A stretch of DNA of 64,000 nucleotides, taken from assembly GCA_944990035.1 (NCBI GenBank), contig CALYLX010000158.1, positions 62,001 to 126,000 on the forward strand, in the 5' to 3' direction. Below are positions 1 to 11,761 of the stretch, in pieces. The notes below the pieces were generated by a model. That model saw only the letters and a program-made list of their open reading frames with translations, was not told the origin of the DNA and ran no database searches. Numbering within the stretch: position 1 is the first letter of the stretch; the number at the start of each line of letters is the position of its first letter. The translations under genes and the position numbers were made by a program. This stretch comes from Clitopilus passeckerianus. Taxonomy: Eukaryota; Basidiomycota; Agaricomycetes; Agaricales; Entolomataceae.

Positions 1-639
1 TGGAATTGCTGCAATCTGATTGGGTTAACCAACTGGAAACTCGCTCCCAGTGGAAATGATTTGCGAATACGCTCTCATGAATATGGAAAGCACCCTGCTT
101 AGTTGGGTGAAGGTATACTGCGTCTTTCGGTAGCTCAGAGTTAGATTACCAGTCTGCATTTACAAAAACGGTGTTCGGAGAGATATGATCTCCGGTCAGT
201 ACAACCGGTGCGACAAAAGCCCCGAAGGATTGTTGCTTGTGTTGCATAACTGGATTTCCCATGACACACTTCTTCTCTTCGAAGAGCTGCTCCATGGTTC
301 AACTTCGAGAAGTTACTCCAGGCTTCTTTAACAAGGATCAGACGTGCCGATATCGGCCCCGACTAGAGATTCTTTACTTCGAAGTCGCATAAGGTCATTG
401 AATTCCATACTTGCGCGGAAAACCCTTCAGATATGAACTTGCAGTGTCTGATCGTAGCGCTCAGACGACTTCTTCGAGCCATCACGAGGCGTGTTCAATC
501 ATCGAAGCTATGATCTACCAGAATTTCGATTGATTTGCGGGAGTTATCACTGAGTACTGATGCCTGTTACGCTAGGTTATAGCAATACTGACAGATCCAT
601 TTGTTCCAGCGGATTCCGCGCCTTCCCCCCTCGACCTCC
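1..639. other. Gene-free stretch upstream of the P450 gene
   Basis: No convincing coding exon, repeat or RNA gene is visible on either strand. It probably holds the promoter of the P450 gene that starts at 640, but no clear TATA box was found. Confidence 0.4.
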
Positions 640-3065
640 ATGCTATCTCTCCAAGTTTTGTTTGCCACCTCCGCTGTACTGGCGGTTTTCATCGGCGTGA
701 TCGCTCGTCGCCACACCAGCTCGATTAAGTTACCTCCAGGTCCACCAGGGCTCCCAATTATCGGCAACCTCTTTCAGCTCTCGCTGACGATGTGGGGGAA
801 GGTTGAAGAATGGGAAAATGAGTATGGTATCTATCGCAGATTAGTTTCGGATTGTAGGCATGAAATTGGAACTGACGCATGTTGATATAGGTGCATTGGT
901 CTACATTAGCGTCGCCGGTCAAGGTATCCTCTTCCTTAACTCGCATAAAGCTGCTGCAGACCTCCTGAACCGTCGGGCGAATATATATAGTGATCGGCCT
1001 CGTTGGATAGGTAATAATCTCTACTACCAGAATGCTTCTGGCAATATTATTGATCAATTACTCTGTAGTCGCTTCGGAGATTCTGACGGGGGGCCTTCTC
1101 ACTGTTTTCGCTAAACAAACATCGACGTGAGTTGGGTTTCTTAGGTGTTTCATGGAGGTCTCCTCACAGTGACTAGGTGGCGAAGAATGCGCAGGGCCGG
1201 CCATGAAGTCATGAACAAGGCAACGGCTCTTGACTTCAGTTCCACCCAAAGTAAGGAGGCGCTAGTGTTAGTCGACGCTCTCCTTCAAAACCCTAATAAG
1301 TGGGATGCCGAGTTCAAACGGTGAGATATTTTGCTTGCTAGACGGAGATACGGTCCATTCTGACACAATTCCGATTATATCTCAGCTTTACTGCCTCTTC
1401 CATTCTTGCAGTAATCTATGATTGGCCTACCCTCGCATCTTCAAAGGATCCGTCCATCGCTGATATCGATGAATTCATTAACAGATTGATCCATGCTGCA
1501 TTTCCTGGTTCATATTTTGTGGAGTTCTTGCCGTGGATGAAACATATTCCTCGCAGCCTAGCGAAGTGGAAGAGAGATGCAGAGGATGGATTCCTTCACT
1601 TCTCACAGCTTTGGGAAGGGATGTTTCGCGATGCAAAGGCCCGTATAGTGAGTTAATAACAGTCGCGAGTTGCTATGCCGTATCTAAACCGATCCATGCA
1701 TAGGATGATGGCGACGATCGTCCGAGCATTGCAGGATCACTCATCAGGAATCATAGTCGCCATGACCTAACTGATCAGGAGTCTGCATGGTTCTGTGCGA
1801 CTCTCTAGTGAGTCTAGTACACATTTATGGGCAATTTTCGTCGCTTACTCAAAACCATGTAGCGCTGCCGGTGCAGAAAGCGTAAGCCTGACCTCGGAAG
1901 TCGTAGTCGGTTTTCTCACGTTTGTCCAGACATCGGCGACGCTCTCATGGTTTCTGCTCGCTATGATTGCGTACCCAGAAAAGCAACGGAAATGCCAACA
2001 AGAGCTAGATACTGTGGTCGGCCGGTCTCGGTTGCCAACTTTGGATGATCGAGACCAGCTCCCGTATATACAAGCTACGGTCCGAGAGGCGCTCCGCTGG
2101 CGGCCCGTGTTACCGTTAGGTATCCAGCAAACCTTTGCAATCCTTATCGAACCTAGTGCTGATATACGTCTCCAGGAATCCACCATTACACTTCTCAGGT
2201 AGGCTTCGCTGTAATCACTTGTCCGCGCTATGTTATGGCGCTAAGTAGGTGCATATCAGGACGATTGGTACGAAGGCTGCTTCATTCCGAAGGGTACTAT
2301 CTGCATGCCTGCCGTATGGTCGGTGGAGGAATTTTCCATGGACACCTATTAGTGAACTAATACAATCAAAACTTCATATAGGGTGCTGAACCGAGACCGC
2401 ACTATTTATGTTCGTAGATTCACGCTCGGTGATGCTTATTGTAGACTCTAACACACACGCTACAGGGGGAAGATGCAGACGATTTCAATCCAGACAGGTT
2501 CTTCGAGAACCCAAAGATCGCGAAAGAATGTAAAGAAGGTGGGTGCTTGAAATAAACTGCCGGTCTCATGCTGACCAGCTTTGTAGAAGGTACTGTTCCG
2601 CGATACGTATATGATGGTATCTAGAGTTGACTGAGGTCCTTTGGCTCCCAGGACACTTCTCGTATGTATGTGTATATACCCCTCACTCCGACTCCATTTA
2701 CTGACTACCATTTCAGGGTTTTGGTCATCGGTAACAAATTGTATCTCTAGAACTCTCACATCTCAATCTGAAACGACTTCAGAGTCTGCATGGGTCGACA
2801 CGTAGCTAATAACGCATTATTCCTGGCTATCTCCCGACTCTTATGGGCGGCAAATATATCTCCTTCAACGGATTCGGGGCGGCCGACGATACCTGGCACC
2901 TTCGACGTATGTCCTGGTGGAATGGTGATGTTTGTACCAAACTACTTCAGCTTAATAGTGATGGAAGCTGATGAAACTTGTAGACGGCCAGCATCCTTCA
3001 ATTGTTCGATTGAACCGCGATTTACAGAGGCAATGGATATCATTTCCGAAGCAAAGGAGGTATGA
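640..3065 (+). CDS. Cytochrome P450 monooxygenase, multi-exon
   Basis: This is a membrane-anchored heme-thiolate monooxygenase of the secondary-metabolite/xenobiotic type common in agaricomycetes; its substrate cannot be read from sequence. The start at 640 gives a hydrophobic N-terminal anchor followed by the proline-rich hinge LPPGPPGLPIIGN. Joined exons then give WRRMRRAGHE (C-helix), the stretch ending in VIYDWPTL, AGAES (I-helix), EALRWRP (K-helix ExxR), NRDRTIYG..DADDFNPDRF, and the heme loop FGHRVCMGRHVANN with its cysteine ligand. About a dozen introns are needed. The heme motif is split inside the arginine codon near 2729, with the cysteine codon in the exon starting near 2782. Every join examined preserves frame, so the gene looks intact, although the last intron near 2925-2980 could not be settled. 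One donor is unusual (GTTCGT before the DADDFNP exon). Confidence 0.88.
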
Positions 3066-3233
3066 CAACGCGTAGAGTAGGTACGTATAGCCATATTAAT
3101 TGTGCACTTCATCATCATGTATATTCATTGGACTTGCCCACCTTCTATGCTAGCAGCTGGTTTTCCCGCTCGAAATCGAACGTCATTGTGATTATTAAAC
3201 CAATAAAATTAGTGGCCAGCCCGTCAATGGAGC

Positions 3234-3939
3234 TCAGTATCTGTACCGCGTAGAGTAGTCTGATGGGGATGATTAACTTCGAAAAGGTTGCTTTAACCAC
3301 ACAAATCTTACCCTTGGGGGATACCACAAGACCCCGGCCTTTCGATGCACCTCGGTAGACAGTTTCAATAATATCAATCATCTATAAGAAACAATTAGAG
3401 CGATCGATAAACGAGTAAAATGAGCGCCAAACTCACCTCTTGTTTATTGTCCATAGCCCAGTTTCTGTTGGAGCTAAGCAGGTCGGTCAACAACAGCAGG
3501 CGAAGAAACACTCACATTTTGTTGTTGTTTCCGGTGCCCAAGTCAATCATTATGTGTTTATTACTGTGTATCAGGCAGTTCAAACGAAAAGCTCAGAGAG
3601 GATTAAAAAGATCGGCCGTACCGATAGAAGAACATAACAGTACAAGGGTCATACAATTCATACATCTACGCACAGGTTCCAATCAGTTAGATCTGGAAGA
3701 GCATCACACACAGTTGCAAAGCTTACCTTGTTGAAATCCGGAACCAGGGTAATGTCGCAGAGATAGATGACCGCAAAATTCTGCACCTTCTCAGCAACCG
3801 CGTAGAGCGTTTCGTCCATGGTCATACACTGTGAATCTCCGTCGCTGCCAAACCTGATTACCACTACCCTGTCTTCCTCGGACTTGATCGCCTCGTCAAC
3901 GTGCCAACCAGAAGGAAGATGCGGAAGGAAGTACGACAT
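3234..3939 (-). CDS. DIM1: U5 snRNP component DIM1/DIB1 (thioredoxin-like 4A)
   Basis: DIM1 is a small thioredoxin-fold protein of the U4/U6.U5 tri-snRNP, required for pre-mRNA splicing in the nucleus. Five exons read on the minus strand give about 142 residues, the family's normal length. The first exon carries MSYFLPHLPSGWHVDEAI, EEDRVVVIRFG and AVIYLCDI. Following exons give MYELYDPCTVMFFYR, then NKHIMIDLGTGNNNK, then DIIETVYRGASKGRGLVVSPK. A tiny last exon encodes DYSTRYRY and a stop at 3234. Four short introns have GT..AG ends. The family lacks a working CxxC, and none is seen here. The gene is head-to-tail with the xylulokinase gene upstream. Confidence 0.95.
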
Positions 3940-4381
3940 GGTGGTATGACGGTGAGCGCTATCGTAGAATCCTGTGGCTGTGCCTCAGTTACGAGCAGGT
4001 TACGTAAGGGCTCCTCTAGATTCCAGAGAAGATGTGTGGCGTAAAAACAGATACTTATTGCAGGGAGTTGTAGGAGTTATGCATAAATAAGGTACTATTA
4101 ACATGGTAAAGTAATACGTTGTAGATGCTTCGTAAGTACTTTTTACACTTCCTGGAAAGACCGGTAGGGAAAAGGGGGAACAAGAAGAAAAACGGCATAT
4201 GTATGTGTAAGTTGTGTGTAAGTCATCATGCTTGGATGGTGGGAATCGTATGAGACGCTTGAAAGATGCAAGATGCAAAGTCGGTAAAACGTAAGAAAGC
4301 TATTGCATAAAACGTGAACGTAAAGCGTAGGATAGCAAACAATGAAGCAGACATGTTCCGTATAGATTGGGGAAAAGTCCA
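3940..4381. other. Intergenic, between DIM1 start and xylulokinase end
   Basis: It contains the DIM1 promoter side and the xylulokinase 3' flank. The only open frames are short and show no protein signature. No repeat or RNA gene is seen. Confidence 0.4.
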
Positions 4382-7239
4382 TCAAACGATGTTCTTGACT
4401 AACATATTCTCTAATCGACAGAATTCCGGCACGATGGCTGCATACGTCATGAAAGCATCGATGTCGGGCTCCGCTACCTTGGCCAGCCCAATCTGTGCTT
4501 CCGCATCTGCGGTGGGAAGCGCAATGACAGGCGTCAAAGGGGTCGGTGTGGTCGGTGTCGCGGAATTTCCATTCCCGTTGGCTCCCAGGCCAGGGCTCAG
4601 CATCCCACTACCACCGAGGTTGAGGTCTGGAGTCGTGAAGGCGGTTGAGACGGAACCAGCTGGTGTCAGGGTGAGGTCAACAGTGCCTGCTGAAGAGCCT
4701 GTCTGTGTCCTCAGCCTTGACGCTACTCCATATCCGATATCACCAAAGGCATTGGTGCTGGAGGGACCCGGAGAGCTGGAGGATCCGTACAGTCCACCAC
4801 CGATAACGCCAGGGCCATAGCCTAGTCCCTGACGTTCATTCAACGCCCGCTCCCTCTCCAGCTCCTCGTCCTCATCTTCCTCCACAAAGACGGTAGTCCC
4901 AAGGCCTGAACGAGGTTGGCCAAACGGTGTGCTCGTCCCGCTGTTTGCTCCGCTTCCAGGTGCCACACTCAACCCAGCAGCAATGCTTCCTGCACCGTTG
5001 ATGTTGGTCCTCAACGGTACGGCGCTGGTTGCCACCCATCTCTTTCCCAATAACCTCTTCATCTCGTCCTCAAACACGGACAACCCTCCTGATCCACCAT
5101 CTCGGCTCCAGACCCAGCGCGCAAGGTAGGAAGCACCGAGTGCCGCCCGACTAGGGTATCCTTGGGCTGGTGCATTCCTATGCGGCACAACCTGTGCCGA
5201 ATCGACTTGGGTGCCGGGGACAAACACGGGTGCGTTGAAGACGTCCCCAACGATGTTGGATACGCTGGGGAAGTTTGCGGCGGCGCCTGTGGCAAGAACC
5301 CGAGAGGGTAGGGGAGTATGGTCGTAGGCATCAAACGGCAAGCCCAAACTGGACAGCACTGACGTGGGGCGACCAGGAAGTGGTATTGCAGGACTGACAC
5401 CACCCTTTCGTGCTGAACCTAGGAGGCCGGTGGCAAGCATACGCGACCACTTGACGCGGAACGAGAGTATTTGGCTCTCTACGAGACATCGGGGGTTTGC
5501 TCGTAAATCACGGAATTCATTGACTTTGACCCCAGTTTCGAAGCGATAGATACCCTTGACATGGGAGTAGGGGTAGCTGTCTGCCTGGAGATGCCAGAAG
5601 CTAAATAATTTATCGTCGAGGCTGCAAGGAGGTCAGACCTTTGCAAAACAAAGGAGAAGGATGTACATACCCTATAGAACCGCCTGGTGGCACGATTGCG
5701 ACAAGGCGATCGAAAGCGCTCCAACTCTTAGTGTACATGTCACGAACAAGAGCTCTCGGGACATCAGCATTACTGTTGAAGCAATGTCAGCTCGAGTTAG
5801 GCGAAGGGAGGCAGTGTACACACCGACTGAAAAGGATGGCGATGTATTTCCTTTTCTCGCCAGAATCCTGAGCAGGATGAGGGTATAGATTATACAGACG
5901 TGTAGGGATGTAATGTTGGGCGGGGGTCATTAGTGTATCCATAGGTCCAAATGAAAGAACAGCATCATTAGGGGAGGGGAGTAGTGAGAGATACGTGGAA
6001 AGAAAGTCCGATGTAAATGAGGTCACAATGGCATCTAGAAGCGGGGTAACTTCAGCTTTTAGACTTTATCTAAATAAAAATCAAAACCTGCCTGGATCAA
6101 AGCCGTAACGATCAACAAGGTATCTGGATACGTTTCCAGCACGTTTTCCGCCTCCACTGACGTCTACATCCCCAAGCCAGCCGCGAACCCTTCTACCCTC
6201 TTCCCGACTTCCGCCAACGATGTCCAGCACACCTTCGTCCCAATAACCTTGGGAAGGTGTCTGGGAAAGCCCACCAGCTGAGGATGAACTTCCACCGTGA
6301 ACCCACATTCCAGTGGCACAGGCTTCAGCTTCGCCGATCGACATCCACTTGCCAGCGATCAGACTGCCGAGGAAGGCGCTGGCTAGCTGTATTCGGCCTG
6401 TCCGCGCCCACACTTCGTGAGGCCATGCCTCCCTAACTCTGAGAAGTTGGGCGGCCACTAGCGAGGGGTGTGCACAGGTACCAACACGGTCAACCATATG
6501 ATCCGGACCTCCAAGAAGAGCTTCAATTGCAAGAGCATGGGTGTGAGAAGAAGTATCCTGGGCCGTTGGTGTATTTGGCAGAGAGAACGAATGCGCCGGG
6601 AAATGGCTAGACAATGGGATGCTAGGATCTAGTGAAGAAAGCGAAGGGACTGTAGTGGATTTCCACCAAACGAGAGCGTGCTATAACTCATTGAATACTC
6701 ATAGCCAATTTAAACACTATGTGTCACTGACCTGCGCTGCGCCGCCAATGGCCCTAATTCTCGAAAGGTCATGGTTTTTTGAGAGTTTCTCCAAAATAGT
6801 GTCTAGAAGTCACGTGGTTAGAACGATCGAATGTAAGGGTCTTATTGCCAAATCGGGACGATCCACTCCCATGATGACACCGAGAAACGGCAAAATTTTT
6901 GGTTCCGTTTCTTGAGAAAATGCAGAAAATGCTGGACACCTACCGAGGCCTTTAATCCACATTTCAACGGGCGTCGTGAATGCCTCGCCGGGGGTGGTGA
7001 ATATACCACCTTGAGTCCTAGAAGACCGAACAGATTCAAGATGAGTATCAGTAATCCAACAGAAACGTGGATGGAATGGGAAGGCAAACGCACTGATACT
7101 CCAGCAACTCTGTGTCAAAGTCCACGCTTTCTACGCCCACCAATTCCAAAGTCTCGTCAACTATCGTCGCACGAAGCTGATCGGTCGCCAATTCGAGCCC
7201 CAAGAAGAGCGTTGGTCCATTTTTCTGCACACTAGGCAT
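4382..7239 (-). CDS. XKS1: D-xylulokinase, FGGY carbohydrate kinase family
   Basis: It phosphorylates D-xylulose to D-xylulose 5-phosphate, feeding pentoses from plant cell walls into the pentose phosphate pathway in the cytosol. The first exon carries FLGLELATDQLRATIVDE, the N-terminal nucleotide-binding fold. Next come TQGGIFTTPGEAFTTPVEMW, AIGGAAQ|HALVWW across an intron, the RIQLASAFLGSLIAG and GMWVHG stretch, AVLSFGPMDTLMTPAQHYIP, and GAAANFPSVSNIVGDVFN in the C-terminal lobe. The intron after YGFDP seems to be a short GC..AG intron. Odd: after GYPSRAALGASYLARWVW the protein gains a long Ser/Thr/Gly/Pro-rich insert with an acidic run (EEDEDEE) before a short conserved end (residues roughly 480-720). 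Frame is preserved throughout. Confidence 0.9.
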
Positions 7240-7928
7240 TTATTCTGGCCGGCCACGAAAAAAATTGCAAAAAATTGAGGAAACTTGGTATATCGTTGAC
7301 GTGGTATGAACAGCCGGCTGGGGGGATGTGTTCGTGTATTTGAAGAAGGTTTACAACGCGCTTCGTCCCGTTCCCAAGTGGCAGGTCGTTAAGCGCCTAA
7401 TCAGAAGTGGTGGTCGTGGTGGCAGGTAACCAAGTTACAAATCTTCGTGACCGACGGCTGCAACAGTGAGCTCGAGGGAAAGTCGTGAGGAAAGAACGGA
7501 GCTAGCAGGACGCCCTCCAGGAAAACAGAATCTTCGCCGATTTCGATTTCTCAGGTTACTCGCGTCTGCACGGATTACGTGAGCTTCCTTTTTGCACGCT
7601 ATGTTCCCACGCCCTCAGCTTCTAAGTTCTCCAGAGCTTTTCCATCACAGCCGACAAAGATTTCTGATGACTCTTGACATTTGAAGCACAACGACTATGG
7701 GGAATCATGAAGAACTGTCTTCTAAGGCAATCAGCGGCCTGTCTGAACGAAGATTTCATAGTCGCCGGGTGCCTCATACTCACGGAATGACTCGGCAGCA
7801 AGTTACGATGATAGATTCTTATTGTATTAGACTATTATCACAGCTCGATTGAGCATGGTACATTTACACTATTATGGTGGCGTTTTACTTTTTGTATGTT
7901 ATCCATCCAACATGGAGCACGGCGCTCT
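7240..7928. other. Intergenic, xylulokinase promoter side / receptor 3' flank
   Basis: About 690 bases without a supported gene. I looked here on both strands for a short frame ending in a CaaX box, as expected of a pheromone precursor next to a receptor gene, and saw none. Confidence 0.4.
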
Positions 7929-9457
7929 TCAATTCTCAACCTCTGCCCTGGAAGTGATTGAGAATTGATTGACTCGGCCCGGCAATTTTCGGACCATGCG
8001 ACGCAGGTGCTCGGTCTCTTTGCCAATCAGCGGCACGCGCAGGAAGCTGCGGGAAAGCATGTGCAACGATCGGCCGACGACCTCAAGCTTTCTCATAAAA
8101 CAGAGGCAACTCTTTCTGGCTGGATCCACCCTGAGGATGTTGCCCAACATATTGCATGACTCGAATACTTTCAAGGAGATCATTCCTACAGAAAACACGA
8201 CGTTAGGACTGCAACAAGGAGTACAGAGACAGAAAATGCGAACCTGTGAGAAGCATCCTTCCTCGATCGACGGAAACAGGAGAAGTGCTTGCACCTGTGC
8301 AAACCATAGCGCCACGCCTTCTTATAGTTATCTCTCGCCTCCGAGGCAAATCCGAAGAGTGCGAAGAACAAGAAGGCGCAGAAAACAACGAGCCACCGAG
8401 ATAACTCTTCAAGGACTTCTGCGCTTCCTCCTCGCCAAAGCACACCTGGTACTTGTTGAACCCGAGAAAAGTTGTAGTGTGTATCTGCCCAACTAATCCA
8501 CGGAGATATCGGTATATTCTTAGAGTTCATGGCGAGAAACGTGAGTGTGAGGGGTGTTGAGAGGAATGCATCGAGGCCGGCGAGAACGATCAAACGATTG
8601 TAGCGCGTCGTGGTGCAATCGGCAAAGTTGGAGAGTTGTTCTTGCATGGTTTTACGCTTTTTCAAGAGTGCGCAGATGGCGAATACTGTAAACCGGATTC
8701 AGCAGTGAATGATGCAAGCAAGGTTAGAGTTACCCACCCGAATATACCATAGAAATTAGAGATATGAGCACAGGGGGCACAAGAATGAGGAGGATGGCGA
8801 CTGGCGTGGAGTAAATCGTAGGAACGCATCCAATATCCTCCAGTATGTCGAAACGATGCCCTTGCGGGATATAATCTGAGAAAAGGATAGCGCAATCAGC
8901 AACGGGTTCTGCTAGTGGTTGTGCTGTGTCAGGGGCTCACGCACATAATATCATGAATAAAGTGGGAACTCCAAGGCCAATGGCTAAATCGAGTACGAGG
9001 GCGCGGCGCCTGTCACTCTTCTCCAGGAAGGACGACGGCACCGTACTCATTCGATGAAGCCTTCGGTTGATTAAAAGTGAAGCCAGAGGAACGGCAACCG
9101 AGATAGCGATTGTTATGTGGGTAGCTTTACGTCCAAGGTGTGAGGCGAGTTTTTTGACCGAGACTATTACATTCACTCACATATGTCGCACCATATTGGC
9201 GCCCGGTTGATGACATTGCCGTTCCAAACAAGAGAGTTAATGGCTTGGTTAAGGCAGGCGAGCCCTGTCCAGAATAAGAAGAGGCAGGTTCCAGAGTTCC
9301 AAGCTGGACGTTCCACGCGTTTGAGTTGAGTCGATTATTGCAGAAATTATGAATGATACTCGCCTTGAAGGTGCCAAGGAACGGGAATGCAGCAGAGAAT
9401 AAATCCCAATAAAGCAAATGCAACATAAACACGGTTGTAGGTATGGTGATCCCACAT
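7929..9457 (-). CDS. STE3-like fungal pheromone receptor (GPCR)
   Basis: This is a seven-helix plasma-membrane receptor of the STE3 family, which binds farnesylated peptide pheromones and signals through a heterotrimeric G protein. The start at 9457 begins MWDHHTYNRVYVAFALLGF. Joined exons then give PVPWHLQAWNSGTCLFLFW, NSLVWNGNVINRAPIWCDI, AVPLASLLINRRLHR, AIGLGVPTLFMIL, DYIPQGHRFDILEDIGC, TRYNRLIVLAGLDAF and SPWISWADTHYNFSRV, the typical basidiomycete STE3 series. The C-terminal cytoplasmic tail ends at 7929. The intron between HLQ and AWNSGTC starts with GC (GCGAGT) rather than GT. No pheromone precursor gene was seen nearby. It may therefore be either a B-locus mating-type receptor or one of the non-mating STE3 paralogues that are frequent in agaricomycetes. 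Confidence 0.9.
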
Positions 9458-10036
9458 AATGAAGAAGAAGAAGAAAGGAAACTAAGGAACGTAAAAGCGT
9501 GAATGGATGGACAATGAACGATTCCACTGGCAGTCTTAAGGAATTTAGGACTAGCGCGCATAGCTCCTTTTTTTACACAAGGTCATATCTGGTTTCCACT
9601 GTGGGTGCCAGGGCAGACTTGAACTCTGGGGGATTTTGGTCAATGAGGAAAGTGGTTTGTTCCAGAAAAGGCAAACCAAGTGTGCAGGTGTTCGGCTGAC
9701 ATTCCAGACAAGGGCCCTGTGGGCGTACCCTTATAACGTCGACTGGTCATGAAACATAACAGTGTTTACTGCGAATTCCCATGTTGCCACCTGTTATATC
9801 GCCTAGAATACAAGGGTTTGAGATAACGTTGGATCAAGTGCCGAATGTTGGCAAGAGGCGCAAGTCGGGATCGGCCGGTAGGCTGGATCCATCAGCCGAG
9901 ATCGTCCTAATACAGATTGGAAGTCGGGATACGATTAGCATAAGTACTGCTATGAACCATTGATTGACCGTGTGCGTGAACTGCGAGCGGCTCCCTAATT
10001 CCACTCGATTAAATCCTGCCCACTTTGAGCAGTATA
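9458..10036. other. Intergenic between divergent receptor and lectin genes
   Basis: A divergent promoter region of about 580 bases. No CaaX-terminated short frame or other gene could be supported. Confidence 0.4.
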
Positions 10037-11007
10037 ATGACTTCCTCTGAACGCACAAGAACACATACCCTGGAGGCTGGAACGTATCAAATCACCAATG
10101 CATTGACTGGAACAGCTATTGACCTCGCAGGCTACGATGGGCGCTCGCTGATAGGTACAACCTAAATGCCTAGTTCAGGTCATATTCTGAATTATTTTCA
10201 GGGTGGGAAACCCACAGTGGCCTTAACCAACAGGTTGGAATCTGTCCCTGCCGTCACTTTCCGAGGTTGATACTTCTTAAAGTGGGAATTTAAACCCTTG
10301 GGCTCTGGTTACTCCCTCCGTAGCGCCTTTAATGGCTCTTATCTCACGGGAGAGGATGGCATCCATGTAGGCGTCGATATAGCGGCGACAGGCTACCCAG
10401 TGAGCTGGGGCATCCATCGCGAATTTACCACTGAACTTGAACCCCTTTACCGGTGAGCATGCTCGCAGCTGGATCAGGCAGATGTGTGGTTAAGTAATAC
10501 TGTGATAGAATTTCTTGGTCCGATTCTTATCTCAATTTCGAGCTCTCGAAGAAGGAGGGAGATGAATCCGGAGGAAAGGTAATATGAGTTTGTGCGTGTA
10601 GAGCACTGCAAGAATTCTCACTGGAATCACAGATACGACTTGGCCGACAGGACGGATCCAACCGAGCCCAGTTATGGCGCATTTCTCCCTGCCATAAAAA
10701 TGCAGCACCAACCGCATCAAACACTCAACACCAAGTGAACTCATCCACAAACCCAGATGGGCCAGCTCAGGCTGCCGCGACCACAACTGCAGAGACGGTG
10801 ATCGACACTGAGAGCTTCAGGAATGTAAACGAAGGAGCGGGAGAGATGGTGATCACCACAACCACAACCACCGTAACAACTACTGTGACGAAAGTGCAGA
10901 GAGTGAAGGCTGCCGATATTGCCGATGTCTTGGGCAATCCCGAAGGAGGTTGCGATATAGCAATGGAAAGAGAAGGAGACTTTGAGGTAGTGAAGAGATA
11001 TACTTGA
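10037..11007 (+). CDS. Ricin-B-type beta-trefoil lectin with C-terminal extension
   Basis: It is a putative carbohydrate-binding protein of the fungal ricin-B/CNL-like type, with no signal peptide and so probably cytosolic. Exons give TYQITNALTGTAIDLAGYDG, then SLIGWETHSGLNQQ, then WEFKPLGSGYSLRSAFNGSY, then GYPVSWGIHREF, and finally a trefoil end resembling Q-x-W (NRAQLWRIS). Intron positions (after the Asp-Gly loop, after NQQ, and before the last subdomain) match the three lectin genes at 12.9-16.2 kb. Unlike them, the frame continues after the trefoil for roughly 100 residues, with a run of threonines (VITTTTTTVTTTVTKV) and then a mixed segment ending DFEVVKRYT. The extension has no recognised domain. 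The sugar specificity cannot be inferred. Confidence 0.82.
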
Positions 11008-11138
11008 GTCGGCTCGAGTTTTGTACAATCCGATATTATTATTCGCAGACCAGCTATCGTACTGCAAGGACAGTTCACAAGGGCAAGTCTGTGATAAATA
11101 AGTAAAAGGTCCCGTCAGACACTCGATCGCCAATGTCA

Positions 11139-11697
11139 TCATTGCACATTCAGCGTAATATTCTTGAGTTGGTACAGGGGAAATGGGCCAGACTGATATC
11201 CAAAATAAGTTATCAACCTTCCTTATCCAAATCACAAGAAAGACGTACCCCAGCAAGCGATAGATGGACGAGGCTCAACTGAGCGAGACCTGTGGCGAGG
11301 GATTCCGGCACTTGAACGGTGAAGTTTTGGTGAGGAATTGATGGGAGCTGGCCGCTAGGTGGGTACTGCGGGTGGTATGGGCCGAAGTATAGAGTGGAAC
11401 CTAGTGTCACTGCCGGATCTGGGCAGTGTCGGTCTGGACAGCTGGTGAGCGAAATGACGACCGCAACTTCCTGAGAGTTTGTTAGGGTGTTCTGTGGGCC
11501 AATTTGCACGCTGTTAGCCAGAGAAGGTATTGATAGATGGAACGAGAGAATGAACGAACCGGCCTGTCTAGTTCGACAACCAAGGATTGGCCTGGTGTAA
11601 TTGTTAATCCGTCTTTAGGGTACCCAATGTTGACATTCTGAGCGGAGACGGTTGCCACAAGAGCAGTCAATGCGGTTATACAGCTGAAAGCTAGCTT
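11139..11697 (-). CDS. Small secreted protein of a basidiomycete-conserved family
   Basis: An N-terminal signal peptide (MKLAFSCITALTALVATVSA) is followed by a short mature domain starting QNVNIGYPKDG. Three exons join cleanly: ..LVVELDRP | NTLTNSQEVAVVISL.. | SGPFPLYQLKNITLNV and a stop at 11139. It has a two-cysteine loop (SCPDRHCPDP) and an Asn-Phe-Thr glycosylation site. I recognise the pattern (PGQ..VVELDRP..SQEVAVVIS..GPY.PQ) from uncharacterised secreted proteins of mushrooms; no biochemical function is known to me. It lies inside the lectin cluster but is unrelated to the lectins. A TATA box precedes it. Confidence 0.8.
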
Positions 11698-11752
11698 CAT
11701 GGTTGAGGAGATACGAGAGTCGGTTTGCCAAACCATGGCACGTCCCCCGCCC

Positions 11753-11761
11753 CTTTATATA
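11753..11761 (-). promoter_or_regulatory. TATA box of the secreted protein gene
   Basis: On the minus strand the sequence TATATAAAG lies about 56 bases upstream of the ATG at 11697, followed by a C/G-rich stretch. The distance suits a strongly expressed secreted-protein gene. Confidence 0.5.

Noticed and set aside
640..3065. P450 as a pseudogene because of many in-frame stops
   Set aside because: All stops inspected fall in introns with proper splice ends; the heme cysteine and ExxR are present.
9600..9650. Possible reversed tRNA end around GACTTGAACTC
   Set aside because: The stem next to the T-loop does not pair over five bases and no cloverleaf can be drawn.
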